Positions 21,807 to 32,606 of a DNA stretch of 64,000 bases are shown here, one piece after another. Position 1 is the stretch's first letter; each line of letters begins with the position of its first letter. The stretch comes from Pisolithus tinctorius (lineage: Eukaryota; Basidiomycota; Agaricomycetes; Boletales; Pisolithaceae), in the NCBI GenBank assembly GCA_024663395.1, contig JANFAH010000060.1, positions 1 through 64,000 of the forward strand. The letters run 5' to 3'. Position numbers and translations under genes: made by a program. The notes under the pieces are model-generated. The model had not been told where the DNA came from and searched no databases. It was given only the letters and a program-made list of their open reading frames with translations.

Positions 21807-23652
21807 ATGTTGGCTCTGGGCACGGTTGGTCGAAGAGTTTGGTCGGCGCGCGTTTCTCGGTCGTTCTCGCATCTCAACACCGTGACAGAACAGGACTTGG
21901 CATATTTCTCCAAGGTCCTGCCTCCCTCCAATATCCTGTCTACACTCCCTCCAACCTGCACCCCTCATGATGACATGACACCTTACAACGTGGACTGGAT
22001 GGGTAAATACCACGGGAAAGCAAATACCGTACTGCGACCTCGCACCACACACGAGGTCAGCGAAATAGTCAAATATTGTGCAAGTCGGCGGATCGGCATA
22101 GTACCGCAGGGCGGTAACACTGGTCTGGTGGGCGGAAGCATCTCCCTTCATAAAGAAGTCGTCCTCAACCTTGGCGCGATGTCGAACGTGCGGTCATTCG
22201 ATCCGGTCTCTGGTATTTGTCTCAGTAGCACCGTATATTTCACACGTAGTGAATCCAAACCGCTTCTTCTCCTCAGGTATACTAGTGGCAGATGCAGGTT
22301 GCATCCTCCAGTCACTGAGTGATCACATCGCACCCGACAATCACATCATGCCGCTCGATCTGGGGGCAAAGGGAAGGTTCGCTTCACCCCACTATTGTCC
22401 ATGTTCAATACTTTGAACACCCGCCCCAAGTTGTCAGATAGGCGGAAATATTTCAACGAATGCTGGAGGTTTACGGCTTCTGCGATATGGGTCTCTACAT
22501 GGCAGCGTCCTTGGACTCGAGGTCGTGCTTCCAGATGGTACTATACTGGATCAGCTTTCTACTCTCCGCAAGGACAACACAGGTAGGTTGATCTAGTCCA
22601 TTGAGAAGACACCTCTAATCCCCCGCAGGATACGATCTCAAACAACTTTTCATCGGCGCCGAGGGCACACTTGGCATAGTTACCGGCGTCTCCATCCTCA
22701 CCCCACCCGCACCACAGGCAACTAACAACGTCTTCCTTGCGTTGCCTCATTTCGACAACGTGCTCCCCTTGTACCAAACAGTGAAGAGACAGCTCGGTGA
22801 AATCATGTCAGCCTTTGAATACATCGATCGAACTGCGTACGACATGGCACTGTCACACGGTCTTGGACCTGTGTTGGATGCCAAGGAGGTGGGTGACGCA
22901 CGATGCTTTGTGCTGATCGAGACAAGTGGAAGTAACGAAGACCATGATATGGAGGTGAGTAGACGAGTGACGGCCAAGGCTGTGTGTACTGAGAGAAGTT
23001 GATTACAGAAACTGAATGTGCTCCTAGAATCATTGATGACAGCGGACGAACCCCTGATACTTACAGGAACTCTCTCACAGTCACCTGGTCAATTTGAGTC
23101 TCTCTGGGCAGTCAGGGAGGGCCTGCCCGAATGCGTGCAGAAGGAAGGGAAACCGTACAAGTATGATGTTTCCGTCCCTCTCGCCGACTTTCAAAAGGTC
23201 GTGGATTCTGTCCTTGGGCGGATGATATCCATGGGTTTACACGGGGACCATGCGGTCTCGAAGGTCGTGGGCTTCGGCCATATTGGTGACGGTAAGTCCG
23301 ATAATGGGGCAAGATGGTTTTGATCGAGCCTCACCCACACTACAGGAAATCTGCACCTGAACGTCATTGCTAAACGTGGGTACAGCCCCGAAATTGAGGC
23401 TGCTCTTGAGCCTTTCATATACGAACTTGTTGGTACGTTGCGCCTGATCATCATGCACTAGATGTCGCCGTGCCGACAAAATTACCTGTAGCATCCCGCA
23501 GAGGCTCTGTTTCGGCAGAACATGGAATTGGGTCGATGAAAACACATGCTCTCCACTACTCAAAGGACAGCGTGAGCATCGAGTGGATGCGGAAGATTAA
23601 GCAAGTGTTCGATCCGCTCAATATCATGAATCCAGGCAAGGTTCTGCCGTAG
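21807..23652 (+). CDS. D-2-hydroxyglutarate / D-lactate dehydrogenase, FAD-linked, mitochondrial
   Basis: FAD-binding oxidoreductase of the vanillyl-alcohol oxidase/PCMH type that oxidises D-2-hydroxyacids, closest in look to D2HGDH and yeast Dld2/Dld3. The N-terminus [20 protein letters not shown] is a likely mitochondrial presequence. FAD-binding motifs: [60 protein letters not shown] and [18 protein letters not shown]. The C-terminal half has [26 protein letters not shown] (metal/substrate histidines) and [10 protein letters not shown], ending [14 protein letters not shown]. About six short GT-AG introns interrupt it, all restoring motifs. Which D-2-hydroxyacid is preferred cannot be decided from sequence alone. 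Confidence 0.9.
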
Positions 23653-24326
23653 AGCAAGTCGTCTATTACAACTCGTGTATCTACTCATGGTTTTGGCGAG
23701 GAGGCTAAGCGCTGAACAATCCTTCAGCGAGCATTCAACGCTCATAGTCGTCCGATGGCATAGGTAGCAAATGTGGCGTAAGCATCACCTCTCGACTCTA
23801 CTTCGGACAACGTGAACGGCAATGCCATGTCTGTAGTGAGTACATGAGACTGGATCTCGTTAGTAGGCTACTCTGTGCTGGTCTGCATCATAGGCTGCTG
23901 AGGGAAATTGCATACGAATCGTACTGCATACTTGAACCCGAAAAAATGGGTGAGATACTATGCAGTCATTGGATCTCGCTGGACTTGGTCCGTCATTGAA
24001 CGGGCACATTTATCAGCCCCGAGTATCGTCCCCTACCTACAAAACTTCAGCCCAACGCAGGCAGACACTACACGAGACAAAACTACGTCATAAGCTGCAG
24101 TCTGTTCTAAGGAACACTGATTGTCGTTACTGGCGATGTGAAACTCGATACCATGTGATTTCAAATGACTTCATAGTGATCTCAGGATTACTTACCACGT
24201 ACACCCAATTACTTCAGGGGAGCGTCATGTTGACCTACAAGTGGATCTTCCAGTCGATCGACTGACGCAGTGGTCAGAATTAAAAACTATAAAAAGGCGA
24301 AAAAGGCGCTTCCCTTTCATCGCACG
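23653..24326. other. Intergenic region upstream of con-6
   Basis: About 670 bp between the dehydrogenase stop and the con-6 start. Apart from the TATA box near the end I see no gene, repeat or RNA gene. Confidence 0.6.
24288..24295 (+). promoter_or_regulatory. TATA box of con-6
   Basis: TATAAAAA lies 32-39 bp before the con-6 ATG. At a usual 25-30 bp offset the transcript would start within a few bases of the ATG, so the leader would be very short. Strong TATA boxes fit the regulated, stress- or development-linked expression known for CON-6 genes. Confidence 0.6.
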
Positions 24327-24750
24327 ATGGCTGACCCTGGAAATGTGAGTCCTGCGCCTCGTTAAGCTGCGCCGTGCTAATGCTCAAACCGTAGATTATA
24401 CGTGGCCACAGTATGTCCTTTGCGGTTGTACAGGAGTGTGGGCTGATCGTTTACAGAGGCTAACCTTGCGAACCCCCATACTTCCGAAGAGTCGAAAGAA
24501 CGTTCCAGACAGGTCCTTGAAGAGTTGGAAGGTGGAGAGGGTGGCATGGGGGAGCCTACCTTCCAAAGGTCCCCCATGGAGAAGGATCCTGAAAATGTTG
24601 CTCGCGGTCTGAAGGTGAGGTCGAGGCGGTGATCATGCTACACGCTGAGATACTTAATACTTGAACCAGGCTGCTGTGAGCAACCCCCGCGTTTCTCAAG
24701 AAGCCAAGGAGCGTGACAAGCAGAGGCTCCAGGAACTCGAAGAAGACTAG
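24327..24750 (+). CDS. con-6: Conidiation-specific protein 6 (CON-6) family
   Basis: Small hydrophilic protein of the CON-6 family, which is induced during sporulation and stress in fungi; its biochemical role is unknown. Exons 24327-24344, 24395-24410 (16 nt), 24457-24614 and 24670-24750 give 90 residues. Two copies of the family repeat are visible: NIIRGHKANLANPHTSEESK with ERSRQVLEELEG, and NVARGLKAAVSNPRVSQEAK with ERDKQRLQELEE. The tiny second exon encodes IIRGH and the first base of the next Lys. The protein is highly charged and probably unfolded. A clear TATA box precedes the gene. Confidence 0.92.
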
Positions 24751-24897
24751 GTCATCCCTGCGAACTTTGTGTGCTATGACATTTCCGTGATTGTCAGGTT
24801 ATTGTGTCTTGTATGATACTCGATGATTATCGATACATGAATGTTCGAACCCATCGCGCCGCGACGTGTCTCCCATCCGGCGAGCGATCACATCACT

Positions 24898-25531
24898 TTA
24901 TTTTCTAAGTAAAATGAAAATTGGGTCGTTCAATACGATGTTTGCCATGTGGCGGAAGGACCCCGTTAGCGATAGCAGCAGTCCTCCAAATGATGCATAC
25001 ACCGTCCTAGGCGTTTGTTAACTTTCGCAGAGAGGATACAAGTCACGACGAAACGCACACTGTCTCGGCATTTCCTCCATCGAATCTGTAGACCTAAACC
25101 ATGGCCTGTTTGCCTTGCACTGATTGACGACTGATAAACGCTTACCCTTCCGTACATCACGTAGTCGTAATCTTCCTCGAGGCCCCTTCTACCCTTGCCA
25201 TCGGGACGCCAAACATCCCTATCCTTGTCCTCCACATCAGCCCCTTCGCCAGCACCTGCTTGGGCACTGTCACGCGACAAGGACGATGCGAGAGCCATAG
25301 CAACAGTTTGGTCATTTGATACATGGAATAGTTCTACGTCATAGTCCAGTGTCATGTCCATGTCGTAGTTTTTCGACCGCGCGTACAACCGAGACACTGT
25401 GTGGAGATAGATCCCAGCCACGGGTGACAAACGACAGACGACAAACCTCTGTCAAATTTTCTCCCTTCTTTGTCGATAGCATAGATGGTGAAGATATCGT
25501 CGAAGACGACGTTTGATGATGTCGACGACAT
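24898..25531 (-). CDS. rpb8: RNA polymerase I/II/III common subunit Rpb8 (ABC14.5)
   Basis: Shared subunit of all three nuclear RNA polymerases, an OB-fold-like protein near the Rpb1 active-site module. Exons 25447-25531, 25146-25396, 25059-25093 and 24898-25006 give 159 residues. Motifs: FDDIFTIYAIDKEGRKFDRV, SRLYARSKNYDMDMTLD, VELFHVSNDQTVAMALASSL, WRPDGKGRRGLEEDYDYVMY, GRVYRFDGG, then VYASFGGLLLSLTGSFRHM and a final FILLRK. A region of about 20 acidic and Ala/Gly residues (QAGAGEGADVEDKDRDV) sits in the usual variable loop. Its 3' end converges on con-6 with about 150 bp between. Confidence 0.95.
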
Positions 25532-25902
25532 GATACGGTTAAAGCACAAACTGTCGTGCGTGTGAAATACCAGTGTATGTAGTAGTATTACTTCTATGAG
25601 TCGATTACAGCAAGTACCTGCGGCAACTACTTGTAGTGCTCTACAGCGAAGGAACAAGGCCGGAAAAAATTGGACCGGGTATGATCAGGAAGATTGAAGA
25701 GAATTCGATTCCTGTGAGGCTCCCGACGTACTCCTTCAACATCTGCAGCGAAAGAATTTGTCTACCATGCTCACTTGATCCTTCACTGGTACTTTCAAAC
25801 ACCGGCTTCCTGTGCGGGTAAGATGTGGTTTTGTGGCATGTTTCGTCTGAACCGCTTGTCATGACGAAAACAGCGAATCTAAACCTATCAATGATACCAG
25901 CA
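25532..25902. other. Intergenic region between rpb8 and mmm1
   Basis: About 370 bp between the rpb8 start and the mmm1 stop, both on the minus strand. It should hold the mmm1 3' UTR and the rpb8 promoter. Nothing else is recognised. Confidence 0.5.
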
Positions 25903-26992
25903 TCATGCAGGAGTCTCAACCGTCGCGTTATTGTGTATTGCAGCCTTGATCTCGGACACACTCGCAAGGCCAGGCAAACCGACCTTCCAAGTCCCCTTCG
26001 CGGCGAGTACTCGGCGAACTTGGCACTCAATTAAATCATGGAGCTTGGGCACGTCTTTGAGCATAGCACGGCTACCCATCAGTGACGTAGTCTTCAACCT
26101 GAGTGTAAAGTCTGGAGGTAATGAGACAGATAAAACAGGCGGAGCATCTCCAGGTGATGGAGCGGAGAGGACAATCTGTTACAACGTCAGTGCGAGAAAG
26201 ACATCACCCTCGCAGGCGTTACTTACAGAAGATTCAAATCGGGAAAGAGAGATTGTGAGCGAAACTGGGAGCCGGACAAAAGACGACATTGGATAGTTGA
26301 AAAGATACGTGGTAGAAAGTGAAACAGAGATAGTATCGGAATAGGACATATCAAACTTGACATACTGCATCGAGTAAGTACGCACTCGGAAAGCAAGTAC
26401 GAAGTGGACTAACCGGCAGTGCGTCATGGGCTTCGCTGGCATCTACCATTTGGGCATTAAACAGCTGGGGTGCAGAGTTCCCGAGGTCAACGGCATGTAC
26501 AGTGATGTGATCCTAGGATAGGCGAGTCAACGCGCAGATACAGAGCACAGTCTGATATTAACCCACTAAGAAGTTACGAGGTCGTATGGTGTTGGCGTAA
26601 GCTTCTACTCGCTGTCTGGCGACTTCGATCCCTTCGAGTCCAGTTAGCTCATTTTGTAACTTGGCACGATAGACGTCAATGACCTGGAAAGCGTCGGGAA
26701 AAATTCAATACATAAACGGGTGATCTACCTGACGCGCGAGCAAGTTGAACCAGGCAGTGGACTCAAGGCTCGCTTCGGGGGTACCGTCCTCCTCGACTTT
26801 GGGTGTGCGGCTCCACGACGGGTGGTCAGGTACTGTACGAGGATGGAAATTCTGTATATTGGGCTGTTCGATCGGTGAAATGAAAAAAAGGTACTTGAGC
26901 ACAAGTGCAAGGAGGACCAGTATTGACAGTTGACCGAGAACGAGGCCTTGCGTGAAGGTCGGCGTCAGTGAGAATATGTAATTGCTGCCCAT
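25903..26992 (-). CDS. mmm1: ERMES subunit Mmm1, ER membrane SMP-domain protein
   Basis: ER anchor of the ER-mitochondria encounter structure; its SMP domain carries phospholipids between the membranes. The protein begins MGSNYIFSLTPTFTQGLVLG, followed by one membrane segment (about residues 20-38: LSILVLLALVLKYLFFIS), a short linker and the SMP domain: ESTAWFNLLARQVIDVYRAK, DHITVHAVDLGNSAPQLFNA, YVKFDMSYSDTISVSLSTTY and LKDVPKLHDLIECQVRRVLA. Five exons joined by GT-AG introns keep the domain intact. It ends IHNNATVETPA. A GAC-rich stretch lies directly upstream of the ATG. It is divergent from the TTL-family gene with 196 bp between start codons. Confidence 0.93.
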
Positions 26993-27188
26993 GACGACGA
27001 CGAGGACGACGACCGCACGACAAGACTTGTCCTGAGTTGAGGACTCTCAGCTCATACAAGGTGTGTTTCTAACGGAGGTCGTTGCCGGCCTCACGTAGCG
27101 CGTCTGACCACAGCCAGCCTGGCTTGTCAACACACAGCAACTTCATTCCCGCGTCCTGCCGAGACCTTCTGGTGAGGTCGGCCCTGCT
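26993..27188. promoter_or_regulatory. Shared divergent promoter region (mmm1 / TTL-family gene)
   Basis: 196 bp between divergent ATG codons, with a GAC/GAG trinucleotide run (about 26992-27012) next to the mmm1 start. No TATA box is evident. Confidence 0.45.
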
Positions 27189-28770
27189 ATGTCCACGAAG
27201 GAACGTAGTGACTGCTCAGAAAGTCACCCAGGTATGTGTTTCACTGCTAATATCAATGCTATAGCTCCATGTCCATACGTTACCACAGTAAACTGCGAAG
27301 ATGCCCTATCGCAAAGACTGGTCGCCTTGGTTTCGTGGCCAGCTGCACCTCGCACCGATTCATTGGTTCGTACAGCGTTAACAAATATCGGACAAGTCGA
27401 ACTATTGCAGAGCCTACCTATCGCTCCGCTACCTCCCAAATTACTGCAGTGGGCTGCATATGATAGCATTGATCACTCTCTAACAGCCACGGAGCCCAAC
27501 CGTGTACTTTCATCCGCATATACCATTCGCAAAGCGCTCATTCGGAAACATTTCCTCGCGAGATGCATCCGGTCCTACGTACTCAAGCACCACCAATCAG
27601 TTCTGGCTACATCCGTTCCGCGGACCTGGGATATCGAATTATCTTTTGCCCACGAGCTCGATGAATTGTGGCACGACGAATTATGGGATCTTGGAGAGGA
27701 GTTAGAAACCTCTCCCGGCAGGTGGTACATCCTCAAGCCAGGTATGGCAGACGCTGGAATGGGTATTCGACTCTTCAGCAGCAAAGATACCCTGCGTGAA
27801 ATATTCGAAGAATTCGAAGGTCGCTCTGATGACGAAGAAGCTGAGAGCGGGGATACCTCCGTGATAACATCTCAACTCAGACACTTCGTCATCCAGGTAT
27901 TCACAAGTCTGTGTTGATCACTCCCTCGTTCAATATGTAAATGCAGGAATATATTGCTACTCCGCTCCTCCTTGATCCTCGTGAATCCTTGCCTTCAGGT
28001 CACGTAAACGCAGCAGAACGGTTCAGGGGTCACAAGGTACTCGCATTAAATCCCCTTTAACCGTCGTTGACGTTCTATAGTTCCACCTCCGGACGTACGT
28101 CGTTGCATCAGGTGCTTTGAGAGTATACATGTACAGACGGATGCTCGCCTTATTCTCTTGCGAACCATACGACCTCCCAAGGCGCGGCAACGATAAATAC
28201 CTTCTCCCACATCTCACCAATACGTCGCTACAAATTCACCGGGGAGAAGAAGGGGTGCGCCTATTCGACGAACTGATAGGTTGTCACATCCTCTCCGGAA
28301 GCAGAGGGGATCTCCTCCTATCCGAATTAGATATTGCCGATATTAAAGAGCAGATGGCACGGATACTTGCTGATGTATTCAAAGCAGCCGTAGAGCAACC
28401 AGTTCACTTCCAGGCAAGTTGTTTACATGCTTTTGACTCTGATTTCCCAATACTCGCCTGAATGTAGGTTTTACCCAATGCTTTCGAACTTTACGGGGTG
28501 GATTTCTTAGTATCTCACGTGCAGAGTGGGTCACATGGAGCTCATTTTCAACTCAACATCTTGGAGGTTAATGCCGAGCCTGCAATTGAGCTCACTGGTC
28601 GTAGGCTGACTTGGATACTGGAAGACCTCTTCAAGTCTATCCAAGTTGTTTGTATAGCACCATTTGTGGGCGGAGTAAGTGACCAGCTAAACTCCTGGAA
28701 GGTAGGGGAAGTTCGTTATAATATGCAAAAATGCCTTGATATGCAAGTACGTGGTGGAATGGGGTGGTAA
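27189..28770 (+). CDS. Tubulin-tyrosine ligase (TTL) family protein, Pby1-like
   Basis: ATP-grasp protein of the TTL family; in yeast the relative Pby1 is a P-body protein, while animal members add Tyr or Glu to tubulin. The N-terminal part has ALVSWPAAPRTDSLVRTALT. The ATP-grasp core shows RWYILKPGMADAGMGIRLFS (nucleotide-binding Lys-Pro loop), HFVIQEYIATPLLLDPRE, KFHLRTYVVASGALRVYMYR and FELYGVDFLVS with NILEVNAEPAIELTG (metal-binding Glu/Asn). Five exons are joined by introns of 50-60 nt. The start is ATG 27189, giving a first exon MSTKERSDCSESHP; it is reasonable but not conserved enough to prove. No SurE-like N-terminal domain as in yeast Pby1 is present. Substrate unknown. Confidence 0.85.
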
Positions 28771-28917
28771 TGGGGATAATGACACAGACAAGGTTAATAC
28801 AACATGCTTTTTGATGCTTTATTGCTTTCAGAGAATTTCCTGAGTGATACTTGCTGTAGTCTGTAGATGATGGGCGTGACATTATTGTGACGTGCTGTGG
28901 TATCACTACTAGGATGG

Positions 28918-30360
28918 ATGAAACCAGGTAATTTCATTCTGGGCGCCAGTCGCACACCTCAACAGTGCAGGCCAATGTCCACAGTCGCGGAGGGTACTTC
29001 TGCGCCTTCAAGGAAGCGAACAAAATGGGACGAGGAAGATCACGAGAATGAAGCGATACGTCGGCGTCAGCAAGCCCTCAGTCGTCAACTCCGATCATTG
29101 CGAAAACCTCGAATGACGGATGTCACGTCTGTGCCAAAGGGCACGTCGTTATCTCGTAGTCCTATTCGCGACGCGTACAGCATTTTTGTCCCTCCAAGAG
29201 CACATCATCCACCTATCCAACCCTCACGATCGGTATACTGTTATGAGAGGCTCAACCAAATTGAAGAAGGTTCATACGGTGTAGTATTCCGTGCAAGGGA
29301 CAAGGAAACTGGCGATATAGTTGCTCTGAAGAAATTAAAGCTGGAGGAGGAGAAACATGGGTTCCCCATTACAGCGTTGCGAGAAATCAACGCTCTAATG
29401 TCGTGCCGCCACGAAAACGTAGTGCACATACGAGAAGTCGTTGTTGGCGATACCTTAACTCAGTAAGTTCAATCAGTTATGAGGCCGAAGTTAGCCCAAA
29501 AAATCGCCTTCAAAGGGTTTTCGTTGTGATGGATTTCATCGAACATGATCTCAAGACACTGTTAACGTTGATGCCAGCCCCATTTTTGCAATCAGAAATC
29601 AAAACCTTGATGTTGCAACTCTTATCCGCCGTTGCTCATTGTCATGCAAACTGGATACTTCACCGGGACCTGAAGACTAGCAATTTATTGATGAACAATC
29701 GGGGCACCATCAAGGTAGCAGATTTTGGCTTGGCCCGGCGCTATGGCGATCCCATCGGGGTCGGAGGTCTCACACAACTTGTTGTAACTTTGTGGTACCG
29801 GTATGACCAGTTCCAAGAATGTTTTGTACTCTACTCATTATTCCGTGGAAGTGCGCCAGAAATCCTTCTTGGAGCAACAAATTACTCCACCGCAGTAGAC
29901 ATGTGGTCCGTTGGATGCATCTTCGCAGAGTTGCTCCTGAAGGAGCCATTGTTCCAAGCCAAGGGAGAGATTGAGCTCCTTTCGATGATTTTTAAGCTAC
30001 TCGGACCTCCTACAAGTGCGACTTGGCCAGACTACTGCACCCTCCCCCTTGCAAAAACCATCGCCATTTCCCCACCCCATGCTCACCAATTTCGGCAGCG
30101 CTTCCCGCACATGACAGCATTGGGATTAGACCTTTTGACGTCTCTATTGACATATGATCCGCAACAACGCATCAGTGCGGAGGAAGCACTTCACCATCCG
30201 TACTTTAGGTTAGCCTTGTTGTACTATATTTCACGGAACCTGACTGTGCTTTAAAAGTGAATCACCCCTCCCCAAACATCCGGATCTGTTCGCCTCATTT
30301 CCCTCAGCTGCTGCCGGAGAAAAGTTCGTTCAATTATTTCTGGTTAAAGCATTGTGTTGA
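28918..30360 (+). CDS. CDK11/PITSLRE-type cyclin-dependent kinase
   Basis: Ser/Thr kinase of the CDK10/CDK11 group, linked to transcription and splicing. A Lys/Arg/Glu-rich N-terminus ([20 protein letters not shown]) precedes the kinase domain: [14 protein letters not shown] (Gly-rich loop), [20 protein letters not shown] (catalytic Lys and the PITSLRE-like helix), [38 protein letters not shown] and [18 protein letters not shown]. The intron at WYR|APE (donor CG|GTATGA) and the last exon ([17 protein letters not shown]) complete it. All catalytic residues are present. The start could be ATG 28918 or the in-frame ATG 28975 ([12 protein letters not shown]), which I find more natural. Tail-to-tail with the Rap1-like gene. 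Confidence 0.92.
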
Positions 30361-30522
30361 TTTATCAATTCTAGACGAAAGAAACCGTTTGATAGCCCCT
30401 CAGCACCTCTTAGGGCGGCAGATAGGATATTTGCAGAAACTGAGCTGCCGTGACGCTTGTCAGGGACAACTCGGAAACTTATTCAAGACTCGGTTTATAA
30501 GTTTGTACGGATCACTTTATCA

Positions 30523-32301
30523 CTACGATACATTACCCTCGTCACCTAGGCCTTCAGAGATAGTCGACAGTAGCTCTCGCATTTTACGGAACCGAGCCCG
30601 CGTACGTTCCATTTCGCCACATTTGTCGTAGAACTCTTTCACTTCTTCAACAGTAAATCTATATTCGTGCGCAATGTCACATATTGCTTGGTCAATGATA
30701 TGTAAGTTGACGTGTGCCACTGCGTCGCTGCTCGTTTGTGGTAGGGGAGGTGGATGTGGTTCATCGCCTAAGATGGAGGTTGGGTAATTGCTACGAAGAA
30801 TTTTCAGTTTAATCAGCCGTACCGACTGTTCGAGGAGCGTACATCGACCTAGCTCTTTTCGCATTGGGAAACTCTTCGCTGTCCAGGGTATCGGCATTGC
30901 GCTTCCCCCAGGCAGGTAAGGGTTCGTTCCCAATCCGAATCCGCCATTCTTCAATGTCTTCACCATCTTCCATCTCTTCCTCGTCTGGACTTACTCTAGA
31001 TATTGTGGATGTCGAAGGTTGCGATCCAGCCGGAAGTTGTTGCGTCGGCACGGAAGGAAATATGATGATTGGGGGTGTGCCCGGCATATTCCCGATGTCG
31101 CCAATAAGTTTCTCCGTTTGAAAAGTTTCCTCTGCAGACTTTCCGCGCCTTTTCCTTGCGCGTCTGGTCCTCTCCTCTGCTTTCCGAACATAGCCATACT
31201 GTCCCTTTTCACCATGGGCAGGCTTCTTCTGTTCCACGATAGCCGCAATTAAGTTATCTAAGCGAACTGAGTTCTTCTTGTACCGTTCGCGCCAGGATTG
31301 CCAAGTATGGCGAGTCACCCATGCATACTCAGGGTCTACAGTCTTCCACAACGTCACAAGACTCAACGCTTCATGAGTTGGTATGCTTACCATCTCGCAA
31401 AGTTGCTGGTACAATCTGTTCCCGGTTCTGCCCCCAGTTTCCTTGTAAGGGATTTTGGTCGCTATCCACTGGCAAAGGCGCTCCTCGTCCTCCTCCGTAA
31501 ACGACGTGCGTCTAACGAACAGTCAGGAAGGATCACCAGAGACGAATTGCGCATATACAAACTCTTCTCCTGGGCGACGACCACCAGGGTTTTTGTAAAC
31601 CAGTGGCGTGTACAGTAATGCACCCTTCTCTACACACTTCTTGACCCAGAGGTATGATTCGATGTACTTGTCCGGAACACCTTGGTAAGACTTGACCAAA
31701 TGTTGGAATACTTCGGTGTTAGGGTCGGCAAGGATTACCCGAGCAGACTGTGGAGACGCAGTAGGATCACCACCGGAGTGCTTGAAGCACAAGTTAGGCA
31801 CACATCAAGAGTACTTCGTCCACTCACCATGATCCGTTGACTCAGAGCCGCACGAGCGTTAACATTCGCGATGCTGTGGTGTATATGCATTTTGATAGGT
31901 GCTCCACTGTCGACAAATATCTGCTTCAGCAGCATCCCGGCGATCTTACAAGCTTCTACATAAGTGTAGGGCACGAAGTAACGCTCGGGGCGATCTGGGC
32001 TAGCCCAACACAGTCGGAGACGTTCCGCTTCGGCAGTGCCTGGTTGAACAAGAATATATCCTTGCCTAGGGACCTTCGATTCAACTCGCCCACCAAGGGA
32101 CTATACTGACATAAGAGTCAGTCGCACAGTAGATAGCACTCATCACTCACAGTGATGGTTTCACACAACTCTGCCTGAATTTCTTGACTAATGTCTTTCT
32201 GTACGAAAAACTTGACAGCCAGGCCGTTTGCGTCCTGGAAGATAGGCTGGGAGAATGTGCGTGTTATGCGCCAAGCAAGTACTATGTAAAGCTCTCACCA
32301 T
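30523..32301 (-). CDS. rap1: Rap1-like telomere protein with BRCT-like modules and Myb domain
   Basis: Rap1 proteins bind telomeres directly or through TRF-type proteins. The first coding exon is just ATG, spliced (ATG|GTGAGA...CCAG|GAC) to DANGLAVKFFVQKDISQE. A first BRCT-like module follows (SLGGRVESKVPRQGYILVQP, RYFVPYTYVEACKIAGMLL). A second follows (FVDSGAPIKMHIHHSIANVN, ARVILADPNTEVFQHLVKSY, YLWVKKCVEKGALLYTPLVY). Then comes a Rap1-type Myb domain (RTSFTEEDEERLCQWIATKI, RHTWQSWRERYKKNSVRLD), an acidic linker and a helical C-terminus (CDIAHEYRFTVEEVKEFYDK, MERTRARFRKMRELL). The Myb pattern is the strongest evidence. Introns are short; one junction (30.77-30.83 kb) was chosen by phase. 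Confidence 0.8.
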
Positions 32302-32606
32302 CGCTTCCCACAAGTAGATATATGAGTTTCAATGTGGACGGAGGTTACCAAGGGAGAACCCATGTCTCGGGTTAGGGTTATTGTTTGGTCCACGCAAACA
32401 AGTGCCACCCACAGGTTAAGGGGTAATACCAGAGTCACTCATCGGTATGTAGGGTATAGAGGTACGTATGTACATATATCAACAAGGAAATTATGAATGT
32501 ATGCAATAATGGTATGGATTACGGTACATGTGGAGTAGGATTGTGCGAATGTCATTAATAGGCTGATCTTGGGATGCCGCAGCTCACGGTGGAGGAGGTT
32601 CCCTCA
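32302..32606. other. Intergenic region between rap1 and the Arf GEF gene
   Basis: About 305 bp holding the rap1 promoter and the 3' UTR of the Arf GEF gene. No other feature seen. Confidence 0.5.

Noticed and set aside
26992..27012. GAC/GAG repeats next to the mmm1 start as an upstream coding extension
   Set aside because: Mmm1 proteins begin with a short segment close to the membrane helix; the ATG at 26992 fits, and the repeat lies in the promoter.
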